This document shows positions 7,222-14,999 of a stretch of DNA of 31,164 nt, piece by piece. The translations under genes and the position numbers were made by a program. Where the stretch lies: positions 1-31,164 of the forward strand of contig DCWA01000021.1 in assembly GCA_002327445.1 (NCBI GenBank), given 5' to 3'. The stretch comes from Desulfobacteraceae bacterium UBA2174. Lineage in GTDB: Bacteria > Desulfobacterota > Desulfobacteria > Desulfobacterales > UBA2174. Numbering within the stretch: the stretch's first letter is position 1; every line of letters starts with the position of its first letter. The notes under the pieces are model-generated. The model saw nothing but the letters and a program-made list of their open reading frames with translations, did not search any database and was not told where the DNA came from.

Positions 7222-9102
7222 ATGCGAAAACTGAGCAACCGATGGATGGTGCCCATCTACCTACTGGCGATCGGCGCCGGCCTTTTCCACTATTACGCTT
7301 CCGGCTTCGGGTCTCCCGAACCGCGCGTATTCCGTGGCCTGCACCTGGCCATGCTGGTGCCGATCGTCTTTCTGCTCTATCCGGCCACGGCACGATCCAA
7401 ACAGGATCGGCCCACCGTGCCGGACATCGCTTGGGCCCTGGTTTGTCTGACGGCCTGCCTCTATACAGTGATCCACGCCGGGCGGCTCAACGAACGCTTC
7501 GTCGGTTTTCACGAGGTGCGCACCGAGGAGGTCGTTCTGGGCGTCCTGTTGGCCCTGGGCGTCATCGAGAGCTGCCGGCGGGCCATGTCCAAATGGTTCG
7601 CCCTCACCGTGGGCGCCATGCTGGTCTACCTGTTCACCTGCCAGTACTGGCCCGGCATGTTCCATTTCAAGGCATTTCGCTTCGACCGGGCCATCGAGAT
7701 TCTTTTTCTTCCCAACGATGAGGGCATGTTCGGCTTTCTGACGGGGATCTCCGCCGAACTGCTCTACATCTATATTCTTTTTGCCATCGTCCTGCGAGCC
7801 ACCGGCGCTGGCGATTTCCTCATCGATTTCGCCACCTGGGCGGCCGGCTGGGCCCGAGGCGGCTCGGCCAAAATCGCTGTCATTGGATCGGCCCTCTACG
7901 GTTCGGTGTCGGGCAGTTCGGTGGCCAACGTATACGCCACCGGCGCCTTTACCATTCCGTTGATGAAGCGCAGCGGCTACTCGGCCAAGCAGGCCGCCGC
8001 CGTGGAAGCCGTCAGCGGGGTGGGCGGGCAGATCATGCCGCCCATCATGGGCGCCGGCAGCTTCATCATGGCCGAGATCACCGGTGTGCCATACTTCACC
8101 ATCATCAAGATGGCCGCGATCCCGGCCCTGCTCTACTACTTCGGTGTGATGGGGATGGTGCACTTCATCGCCCTGCACCGGGGAATCGAACCCCTCAGCG
8201 CCGATGAACGACCCAGGTTCCGCGACCTGCTGCGCCGCAGCTACTTCCTGCTGCCGTTCATCCTGATCGTCTGGCTGCTCGCCGCGGGCTACTCGCCGTC
8301 CAAGGCGGCTTTCCACACCATCTGGGTCACGGTGGGGCTCAGCTTCCTGGACCGCCGCACCCGCCTGAATCCGGAAAAGGTGCTGCGGATCTTTCACACC
8401 TCCATGGTCAACTGTGGCCTCATCGCCACCGTCCTGGCCGGGGCCGGAATGACTGTGGCGGTGCTTACCCACACCGGAGTGGCCCTCGCCTTCGGCTCGA
8501 TTCTGGTATCGGCTTCCCAGGAAGTGCTGCTGCTGGCCATGCTGTTGGTCTTCATGATCGTCAGCGTGCTGGGCACAGGAATTCCCACCACGGCCTCCTA
8601 CATCATCGGGGTCACCGTCGGAGCCCGGGCCCTGGTCAACTTCGGAGTGCCGGCGGTGGCGGCCCATCTATTCGTTTTCTACTATGCCGTGCTGGCCGAC
8701 CTGACCCCGCCGGATGCGGTCACCTCCTTTGCCGCGGCCAACATCGCCGGCAGCGAGCCCATGGCCACCGGCATCGAAGGTTTCAAGCTCGGAATCGCCG
8801 GTTTCCTGGTTCCCTTCGCCTTTGTCTACCAGCCGGCGCTCCTGCTGAACGGATCGACCGCCGCCATCTTGTCGAGCCTTCTTCTGACCTCCTTCGGTGT
8901 GATCTGCCTGGCGGCCGGGATGGTGGGCCATCTCTTCGATCGGCTCAACCTTTCCCAGCGGATCCTGCTCCTGACCGCCGCGGGATTGTTGATCTTCGGG
9001 CAGTTGATCCTCACCGTCTTCGGTCTGGCGGCGGCCGCGGTGGCCTTTGGATGGTCGCTGCACGACCGCGCTGCCCGGCGCCGCGTTGCCGTGACGGCAT
9101 GA
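7222..9102 (+). CDS. TAXI-type TRAP transporter fused permease (4TM + 12TM)
   Basis: A 626-residue polytopic protein with many hydrophobic helices, corresponding to the small and large TRAP permease subunits joined in one chain, as is usual for TAXI systems. Signature blocks include GSVSGSSVANVYATGAFTIP, GGQIMPPIMGAGSFIMAEIT and VLADLTPPDAVTSFAAANIA. It would drive sodium-coupled uptake of the solute bound by the upstream receptor. The stop TGA shares ATGA with the next gene, so transport and oxidation are translationally coupled. Confidence 0.92.
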   Translation: MRKLSNRWMVPIYLLAIGAGLFHYYASGFGSPEPRVFRGLHLAMLVPIVFLLYPATARSKQDRPTVPDIAWALVCLTACLYTVIHAGRLNERFVGFHEVRTEEVVLGVLLALGVIESCRRAMSKWFALTVGAMLVYLFTCQYWPGMFHFKAFRFDRAIEILFLPNDEGMFGFLTGISAELLYIYILFAIVLRATGAGDFLIDFATWAAGWARGGSAKIAVIGSALYGSVSGSSVANVYATGAFTIPLMKRSGYSAKQAAAVEAVSGVGGQIMPPIMGAGSFIMAEITGVPYFTIIKMAAIPALLYYFGVMGMVHFIALHRGIEPLSADERPRFRDLLRRSYFLLPFILIVWLLAAGYSPSKAAFHTIWVTVGLSFLDRRTRLNPEKVLRIFHTSMVNCGLIATVLAGAGMTVAVLTHTGVALAFGSILVSASQEVLLLAMLLVFMIVSVLGTGIPTTASYIIGVTVGARALVNFGVPAVAAHLFVFYYAVLADLTPPDAVTSFAAANIAGSEPMATGIEGFKLGIAGFLVPFAFVYQPALLLNGSTAAILSSLLLTSFGVICLAAGMVGHLFDRLNLSQRILLLTAAGLLIFGQLILTVFGLAAAAVAFGWSLHDRAARRRVAVTA

Positions 9103-10295
9103 GCCACTTCCTTCAAGAGGCCGACGCCGTAGTGGTGGGCGGAGGAGTGATCGGCGCCTCGGTGGCCTTTCACCTCACCTGCGCCGGTCTCCGGCCGGTG
9201 CTCTGCGAAGGCCTTGATCTGGCCTCCGGCAGCAGCGGGGCCTGCGACGGGCTGGTCTTTCTGCAAAGCAAAAAACCCGGCATCCACCTGCACCTGGCCC
9301 TGGAGAGCCAGCGGCGCCTGGAGGCCTTGCGCTGCGTGTTGCCCATGGAGTTCGAGTATCTGCGCCGCGGCGGTCTGGTGGTCATCGGCGACGAGGCCGA
9401 GTACGCCGCCATGGAACGCTACGTCACGGCACAGCGGCAAAACGGGCTGGACGTGCGTCTGGTGGACGGTTGCGAGGCCCGGCGCCTGGAACCGGCTCTC
9501 GCAGCAGGCACCCATGCAGCGGCCTACAGCCCCCTGGACGCCCAGATCAATCCCCTGCGACTGACCTTTGCCCTCGCCGCCGGCGCCCGACGGAACGGGG
9601 CCCGCATCCTGACCCGCACCCGCGTCACCGGCTTCGAACGCCGGGCCGGGGCCATCTGCGCCGTGGCCACCTCCCGGGGATCGATCCAAACCGGGACCGT
9701 GGTCCTGGCGACCGGCGCCGATACGCCCCGTCTGGCCTCTTTGATGGGATTGGATCTCCCCATCCGGCCGCGCCGCGGCCAGCTCCTGGTGACGGCGCCG
9801 CTGGCACCGCTCCTGCGCCACTGCCTGATCTCGGCCCACTACATCGCGGTCAAGTACGACCCCGCCCTCGCCGCCCGGGACGGAGCGAGCGTCTCCATGG
9901 AGCAGACAGAACGAGGCAACCTGCTGCTCGGTTCGACGCGAGAGTTCGCCGGCTATGATCGCCACACCACCGTGGCCGGAATCCAGTCCATCGCCGCGGC
10001 CTGCACCCGGATAGTGCCCGCGCTGAAGACGGTCCAGGTGATCCGATCCTTTGCCGGTCTGCGCCCATGGACCCCGGACGGGCTGCCGCTGCTCGGCCCC
10101 GTTCCAGAAGTGCCAGGGCTGTTATTGGCCGCCGGCCACGAAGGCGACGGCATCGCCCTGTCGGCCATCACCGGAGCCCTGATCGCCGAATGGATCACCT
10201 CGGGCCATCCCCACATCGACGTGCAGGATTTTTCGCCGGCTCGCTTCAGCGACCGGGCTTCGCCAAAATTGGCCGTCAACGGAATTGCATCGTGA
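9099..10295 (+). CDS. DAO-family FAD oxidoreductase (HcnC / opine oxidase beta-like)
   Basis: A 398-residue flavoprotein. VVGGGVIGASVAFHL (about 12-26) is the FAD-binding Rossmann loop, CEGLDLASGSSGACDG follows the second strand, and SFAGLRPWTPDGLPLLGP with AAGHEGDGIALSAITG are the C-terminal blocks of D-amino-acid oxidase/sarcosine oxidase relatives. In HcnC, OoxB/NoxB and hydroxyproline dehydrogenase beta subunits, this type of chain carries the C-N bond oxidation and works with a [2Fe-2S] subunit and a second flavoprotein, both of which follow here. It starts by ATGA overlap with the TRAP permease and ends by GTGA overlap with the [2Fe-2S] gene. It probably oxidises the imported amine; the precise substrate is unknown. 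Confidence 0.88.
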   Translation: MSHFLQEADAVVVGGGVIGASVAFHLTCAGLRPVLCEGLDLASGSSGACDGLVFLQSKKPGIHLHLALESQRRLEALRCVLPMEFEYLRRGGLVVIGDEAEYAAMERYVTAQRQNGLDVRLVDGCEARRLEPALAAGTHAAAYSPLDAQINPLRLTFALAAGARRNGARILTRTRVTGFERRAGAICAVATSRGSIQTGTVVLATGADTPRLASLMGLDLPIRPRRGQLLVTAPLAPLLRHCLISAHYIAVKYDPALAARDGASVSMEQTERGNLLLGSTREFAGYDRHTTVAGIQSIAAACTRIVPALKTVQVIRSFAGLRPWTPDGLPLLGPVPEVPGLLLAAGHEGDGIALSAITGALIAEWITSGHPHIDVQDFSPARFSDRASPKLAVNGIAS

Positions 10296-10612
10296 AGAGA
10301 AAAGAAACAAAAGGCAGCTCTGCCCGAGGCGACGGCTACCACCAGGCGGCGCGACCCGGGCACCGCTCGATCGTCATCCGGGTCGACGGCCGCCCGGTGC
10401 CGGCCGTCGAGGGGCAGAGCGTGCTGGCCGCCCTGCACGCCGCCGGAATCCTGGCCCTGCGCCGAAGCGACCTGCGTGGCGAGCCCCGCGGCGCCCTGTG
10501 CGGCATGGGGGTGTGTTTCGAATGCCGTGTGACCGTCAACGGGCGACCGGGGGGCCAGGCTTGCTTGACGGCGGTCGAAGACGGAATGGACATCCGCACC
10601 GATGGATACTGA
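10292..10612 (+). CDS. Small [2Fe-2S] protein (HcnA / opine oxidase gamma-like)
   Basis: A 106-residue ferredoxin-fold subunit with the cluster motif C-x4-C-x2-C-x12-C (ALCGMGVCFEC then QACLT), preceded by IVIRVDGRPVPAVEGQSVLA, the usual beta-grasp start. Its length matches HcnA (about 104 residues) and the small subunits of proline/hydroxyproline dehydrogenase complexes. It would relay electrons between the two flavoproteins. The GTG start at 10292 overlaps the previous stop as GTGA, and the 3' end overlaps the next gene by 11 bases. The N-terminal 25 residues are basic and variable. Confidence 0.88.
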   Translation: MKRKETKGSSARGDGYHQAARPGHRSIVIRVDGRPVPAVEGQSVLAALHAAGILALRRSDLRGEPRGALCGMGVCFECRVTVNGRPGGQACLTAVEDGMDIRTDGY

Positions 10613-11996
10613 ACACTGCGACGTGGCCATCTGCGGCGCCGGTCCGGCCGGCTTGGCCGCCGCCACGGTTCTCGAACGGGCCGGACTCCGTGTCCGCCTG
10701 CTCGACGAAAACATTCAGCCGGGGGGCCAATTGCTGCGCCACACCGCCAAGCGCGCCAGCGGTGGTGTGGACCGGGCGCGGCGGCGCGGTCTGCGTATGC
10801 TCGACCAGAGAACGGCCAAGGAGCGGCAGAGGCCATCGCCGCAGCGCGTCATCGGCATCTTCCCCGACCGGGAAATTCTGGCCGCCGACGCCGGCGAACA
10901 CGTGATTCGCCTCAAGCCCCGTGCGGTGATCCTGGCCACCGGTGCCCGGGAGCGCTACCTCCCCTTTGCCGGCTGGACCCTGCCCGGGGTCATGGGCGCC
11001 GGAGCGGCGCAGATTCTGGTCAAGACCCACGGCGTCCTGCCGGCACGGCGGCTGGTGGCGGCAGGGGCCGGCCCCTTGATCTACGCCGCCGCCGCGGATA
11101 CGGCCACCGCCGGCGGGAGGGTCGCCGCCGTTCTGGATCAGGCCGGATGGCAGGATCAGTGGCGTTTGGCCCTGGCCCTCTGCCGCCGACCTGCCAAAAT
11201 GCTGGAAGGCGCGGCCTACATAATCCGATTGCAATTGCGCGGATGCCGGATGCGCTGCGGCTGGCGGGTGCGCTCCGCCGAAGGACGGGGACGTCTGGAG
11301 CAAGTGGTGGTGTCGCGCAGCGATGCCCAGGGTTTTCCCACCGGCGCCGCAATGACCATTGCGGCCGACGGTCTGGCCATCGGCTGGGGTCTGGTGGCCA
11401 ATCTCGATCTGGCCTCGCAGGCCGGCTGCCGCCTGGCTCACGATGCCCGGCTGGGCGGCTGGGTGGTGGACACGGACCAGGACCTGGCCACTTCGGTGCC
11501 TGGCATCTACGCCGCCGGCGAGGTCACCGGAATCGGCGGTGGCGCCAAGGCACTTGTGGAAGGCGAGCTGGCCGCCCTGGGCGTCCTGACCTATCTGGGA
11601 GGCAGCTTGGGACGGCAGGCCGAAGCCCGGCGCCGCCGGCTGAATCGCCTGCGCCGGGGTGAACTGGCCCTGGGTCGCGCCCTGGCAGACGCCAGCCGGG
11701 TTCCGCCCGGCGTTCTGTCCGGCATTCCCGACGACACGGTGATCTGCCGCTGCGAAGACGTGACCATGGGAGAAATCCGGCAGGCGGTCTTCACCGGAGC
11801 GGACAGCCTTCTTTCCCTCAAGAGAACCCTTCGCCTCGGCATGGGCATTTGCCAGGGGCGCACCTGCGGGCCCATCGTCGCTGACGTATTGGCCCTGCTG
11901 ACCCGTGGACCCCATGTCCCGGAACCGCCCTGGGGCACCCGGGCCCCCATCAAGCCGGTCACCCTGGAAGCCCTGGCCGGAGGCCCCGAAACGTGA
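10602..11996 (+). CDS. FAD oxidoreductase with BFD-like [2Fe-2S] domain (HcnB / opine oxidase alpha-like)
   Basis: A 464-residue flavoprotein, the same size as HcnB. ICGAGPAGLAAATVLERAG (about 10-28) binds FAD; ATGARERYLPFAGWTLPGVM and AAGAGPLIYAAA mark the second nucleotide site, and IYAAGEVTGIGGG closes the FAD domain. A C-terminal BFD-like domain carries four Cys in ICRCEDVT and GICQGRTCG, ligands for an additional [2Fe-2S] cluster. In related complexes this subunit passes electrons towards the quinone pool. It overlaps the [2Fe-2S] gene by 11 bases and its TGA is shared with the GTG of the EamA remnant (GTGA). Confidence 0.88.
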   Translation: MDTEHCDVAICGAGPAGLAAATVLERAGLRVRLLDENIQPGGQLLRHTAKRASGGVDRARRRGLRMLDQRTAKERQRPSPQRVIGIFPDREILAADAGEHVIRLKPRAVILATGARERYLPFAGWTLPGVMGAGAAQILVKTHGVLPARRLVAAGAGPLIYAAAADTATAGGRVAAVLDQAGWQDQWRLALALCRRPAKMLEGAAYIIRLQLRGCRMRCGWRVRSAEGRGRLEQVVVSRSDAQGFPTGAAMTIAADGLAIGWGLVANLDLASQAGCRLAHDARLGGWVVDTDQDLATSVPGIYAAGEVTGIGGGAKALVEGELAALGVLTYLGGSLGRQAEARRRRLNRLRRGELALGRALADASRVPPGVLSGIPDDTVICRCEDVTMGEIRQAVFTGADSLLSLKRTLRLGMGICQGRTCGPIVADVLALLTRGPHVPEPPWGTRAPIKPVTLEALAGGPET

Positions 11997-12432
11997 AGGC
12001 CCCTGCCAATGCACCCACCGGTGCGGTCCGAGGCGACCGTTTTCTGGCCGGAGCTCTTTACGTTTTGGGGGCTTCGCTGATGTTTGCCATGATGGGTGGG
12101 CTGGTGAAGGAAGTTCCCACCGAACTGCCCAATGCCGTAGCGGCATCGCCTTCGTCGCTGTACTCGGCCAGATGATGCTCACCCGGGGTTACAGCCTCGC
12201 GCCGGCAGGCCGGGTGGGCCCTTTTTCCTATGGCAACATCGTCTTCGCGGCGCTGCTCGGTTGGCTCTTCTGGTCCGAAACCTTGACACCCCTGACCGGC
12301 CTCGGCACCCTGCTGATCTGCGGCGCCGGCATGCTGGTCGCGACCCGGGGGCACCGCCAGACCGGGGTGCCGGTACCCGGCGTTCCGGGGAATCTGCACG
12401 CCATGGGTTCCGGGAAAATCCAGAAAGAGTAA
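11993..12432 (+). pseudogene. EamA/DMT-family transporter, internal deletion and frame change
   Basis: The first 48 or so codons (GTG 11993) read as the start of a drug/metabolite exporter (LYVLGASLMFAMMGGLVKEV then TELPN). The frame then runs into a TGA at 12173. From about 12140 another frame carries the C-terminal end of the same family (LGQMMLTRGYSLAPAGRVGP, NIVFAALLGWLFWSE, a last membrane helix, stop at 12432). EamA proteins are about 300 residues; only about 145 are represented, so roughly 150 codons are missing with the junction near 12130-12145. In intact form it would export a metabolite, and its GTGA overlap with the oxidoreductase shows it belonged to the operon. Confidence 0.8.
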
Positions 12433-12452
12433 CGACGGATCCAGGAGAAACC

Positions 12453-13499
12453 GTGAACATCGGCATCCTTAAGGAGATCCAAAACGGCGAGAAGCGGATT
12501 GCGCTGCTGCCCGAGGCGGCGGGCGCTCTGGTGGCTGCCGGGGCGTCGGTGACGATGGAGAAAGGCGCCGGTCTCGGCGCGGGGGTTGCGGACACGGCCT
12601 TTGTCCGGGCCGGGGTGGAGGTGCGCCCGTCGGCCGCGGCGGTTTTGAGGACAGCGGACCTGGTAATCAAGGTCAAAGGCCCCACCCCGGCCGAATTCGA
12701 CGGCTTTGCCCCGGGCAAGGCTCTGTTTTGTTTTCTCGTGGCACGCAACCGGCCGGAACTGGTGGACTTTCTGCTGCGCCGGCGGATGACGGCACTGGCT
12801 TTCGAAGCCGTGCAAACCGACGACGGCCGATTTCCGCTCCTGGAGCCGATGAGCACCATCGCCGGCCGCCGAGCCGTCTCCATCGGCCGGGAGCTGCTGG
12901 GGCGCATCGATCTGCGTCGGATCGTGGTGTTGGGCGGTGGAACGGCCGGCACGGCGGCGGCCCGGGAGGCAGCCGCCCGGGGAGCCGTCGTGGTGGACCT
13001 GTTCGAAATCGATACGAACCGGCTGCAGCGCCTGCGAACGCTTCTGCCACCCGAGGTGGCCCTGCACCCGGTCCCTTCACCACGGCTGGCCGATATCGTA
13101 ATTGCGGCCGACCTGGTGATCGACACCGCCACAGTGCCCGCCCACAGCCGGGTTCACCTCATCGACCGGGCCACCGTGGGGCGCATGCAACCGGGCCGGG
13201 TCATCGTCGACGTCTCGGCTACCGTCGGCGGCGCCGTGGAAACCATCCACCGGCTCACCTCCCATGACGATCCGGTATTCACCGTCGGCGGGATTCTTCA
13301 CTACGCCGTGCCCAACATCCCCGGTCTTGCCGCCGCCGACGCCTCCCGGGCGCTGAGCCAAGCCCTGCTGCCGTATGTCCGCACCCTGGCCACCGAAGGC
13401 ATCCCGAAAGCGCTGGAACGCTGCGCGGATCTGCGCCGGGCGCTGGTTTGCAAAGACGGCGCGCTGATGGACCGATCCGTATCCGGCCCCCGGCAGTAG
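12453..13499 (+). CDS. Alanine dehydrogenase-fold protein lacking the Ald catalytic residues
   Basis: A 348-residue two-domain protein of the alanine dehydrogenase/transhydrogenase family: KEIQNGEKRIALLPE at the N-terminus, PMSTIAGRRAV, the NAD-binding VVLGGGTAGTAAAREAA (about 158-174) and HYAVPNIPGL near the end. Against M. tuberculosis Ald from memory, substrate residues Arg15 and Lys75 are present at the same numbers. Catalytic His96 is Val96 (FCFLVAR versus FTFLHLA), and catalytic Asp270 is Thr257 (VDVSATVGG versus VDIAIDQGG). The protein is about 22 residues shorter, missing a loop before the NAD domain. It is therefore unlikely to be a normal alanine dehydrogenase; a related imine/opine dehydrogenase-like or regulatory role is possible. 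Start GTG 12453 follows AGGAGA. Confidence 0.8.
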   Translation: MNIGILKEIQNGEKRIALLPEAAGALVAAGASVTMEKGAGLGAGVADTAFVRAGVEVRPSAAAVLRTADLVIKVKGPTPAEFDGFAPGKALFCFLVARNRPELVDFLLRRRMTALAFEAVQTDDGRFPLLEPMSTIAGRRAVSIGRELLGRIDLRRIVVLGGGTAGTAAAREAAARGAVVVDLFEIDTNRLQRLRTLLPPEVALHPVPSPRLADIVIAADLVIDTATVPAHSRVHLIDRATVGRMQPGRVIVDVSATVGGAVETIHRLTSHDDPVFTVGGILHYAVPNIPGLAAADASRALSQALLPYVRTLATEGIPKALERCADLRRALVCKDGALMDRSVSGPRQ

Positions 13500-13540
13500 G
13501 GCAACCTTTCCAGGCGGCGCGAACCGCCGGACGGCGACAT

Positions 13541-14920
13541 TCATCGGCCTCCGCCGGTTCCGTCGATGCGACGCCGAAAGACCATCACGGTCACCGCCAG
13601 GCCGGCGGCCAGAAGCAGCGGGAACCAGAAAAAGGTGTCCTTGAAAACGAGGTTCTCCACTGCCTGGGCCGTGCGGTGGGCATGGTCAATTCCCGCTTTT
13701 TCCACCTCGAGCAAGGCGGCGTAGACCACCCCGATGAATCCGTAGGCCAGGTTGTAGGCCAGCCCCTTGAAGCTGAGCACCGTGGCCCGGCGCGCCGACG
13801 GAACCTTCTGGTTGACGAAGTAGCTTACGTAGAACCCCGTCAGGTACATGCCCGAAAAGGCAACCAGGGCCGGCACCAACCCGGCGTAAGGCCAGAAAAA
13901 GGTCATGCCGGCCAGACCGGCCAACGCCGTGGCGGCGGTGGTGGCCAGGCAGAAGGCGGGCGATCGATCCGCAGCGACGCGCAGCGCCAGACGAGGGATG
14001 AACACCCCGGCCAGGGCCATCACCGACCCGAGGATGCCGAAGGTCGATTCCGGCAGCGCCACCATCCGGTAGTATTGGCTGGCCAGGGTGACCACCATGC
14101 GCAGGATGCTGTCAAAGAGCATGCCGAAACAGATCACTGCCAGCACGAAGGGCGCCTTGAGGATCCAGCGCCCCGTGTCGAAAGTGAGCCTGAAAGCCTC
14201 TACGGCCGAAGCCTTCGCCATCCTCCGGCCGGTGCCGTTGGCACCGGGATGCGGGCAGACTTCATCCATCCCCCAGACGGCGACCAGGGTAAAGAGGGCC
14301 ATCACGAAGGTCAGATACAGAGGGAAACGCAGGGTCTCCCCCTGGGTAAAGGGGCGCCCCCATCCGAGCAGGGCGGCCGCTCGGGTCATCAGTTCCGGGT
14401 CGTACACCGCTGCACCGAGGGTCATGGTGAAGATGAACATCACCGACTGCAAGCGCATCTGGACGTCCAGCACCTGACCCCACTGGCCTTCGATGCCGGC
14501 GGCCTGGAGGGCGTCGTAGGCGATGGCCTCGTCGGCCCCGCTGGCCGCCGCCTCGGCCAGACCGCTGAGCACCCGGTTGACGAGGAAGAAGGCGAACAGC
14601 AGGGTGGTGTGTCCCCGGGGGGCCAAACAGAGAAGCGCCATCTCGACCAGCATGGACAGAGCGGCGAAACGCAGCAGCCGGCGGCGGCCCACCACGTCCG
14701 CCAAAGCCCCCGAGGGGACCTCGGCCATCACGATGGTGGCGGCCCACACCGCATTAAGGGCGGCGAACTGGGCCACGCTAAGACCGAAGTCCAGAAACAG
14801 GATAGTGAAAATCGGGTAGTAGAAACGGCAGTTGAAAAAAACCCGAAAAGCGATGAAGCGGCGGACGTTGTTGATGTTGAAGGCCGATCGGGCCGAGTTG
14901 TCGGGGCGCGAGGGGTTCAG
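13541..14920 (-). CDS. Major facilitator superfamily transporter
   Basis: About 459 residues with some twelve hydrophobic segments and the MFS loop-2/3 signature GALADVVGRRRLLRFAA between helices 2 and 3; EVPSG precedes it. It is an inner-membrane transporter of unknown substrate. No ATG, GTG or TTG lies between the stop of rmuC and the first membrane helix in this frame. The best start is CTG at 14920, seven bases after CTCCTTT on the plus strand (AAAGGAG on the coding strand). A frame opening at 15112 would lie inside rmuC and give an implausible Arg/Pro-rich lead. It lies 79 bases downstream of rmuC on the same strand and converges on the Ald-like gene. Confidence 0.8.
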   Translation of the reverse strand: MNPSRPDNSARSAFNINNVRRFIAFRVFFNCRFYYPIFTILFLDFGLSVAQFAALNAVWAATIVMAEVPSGALADVVGRRRLLRFAALSMLVEMALLCLAPRGHTTLLFAFFLVNRVLSGLAEAAASGADEAIAYDALQAAGIEGQWGQVLDVQMRLQSVMFIFTMTLGAAVYDPELMTRAAALLGWGRPFTQGETLRFPLYLTFVMALFTLVAVWGMDEVCPHPGANGTGRRMAKASAVEAFRLTFDTGRWILKAPFVLAVICFGMLFDSILRMVVTLASQYYRMVALPESTFGILGSVMALAGVFIPRLALRVAADRSPAFCLATTAATALAGLAGMTFFWPYAGLVPALVAFSGMYLTGFYVSYFVNQKVPSARRATVLSFKGLAYNLAYGFIGVVYAALLEVEKAGIDHAHRTAQAVENLVFKDTFFWFPLLLAAGLAVTVMVFRRRIDGTGGGR

Positions 14921-14999
14921 AAAATCGCTCCTTTCATGGAAAGGGCCGGATATCCGGTCCCATGGGCAGTGTCCGGGTTCCCTGCCGGCACTCTGGACG

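Noticed and set aside
10292..11996. Hydrogen cyanide synthase (hcnABC)
   Set aside because: Subunit types and sizes fit, but the order is C-A-B and the cluster is tied to a TRAP importer and an Ald-like gene; HCN synthesis from glycine is only one of several options for this family.
13500..13540. Small GC-rich inverted repeat GGCGG/CCGCC between the Ald-like and MFS stops as a bidirectional terminator
   Set aside because: Only 5 bp of stem and no T-tract on either strand.
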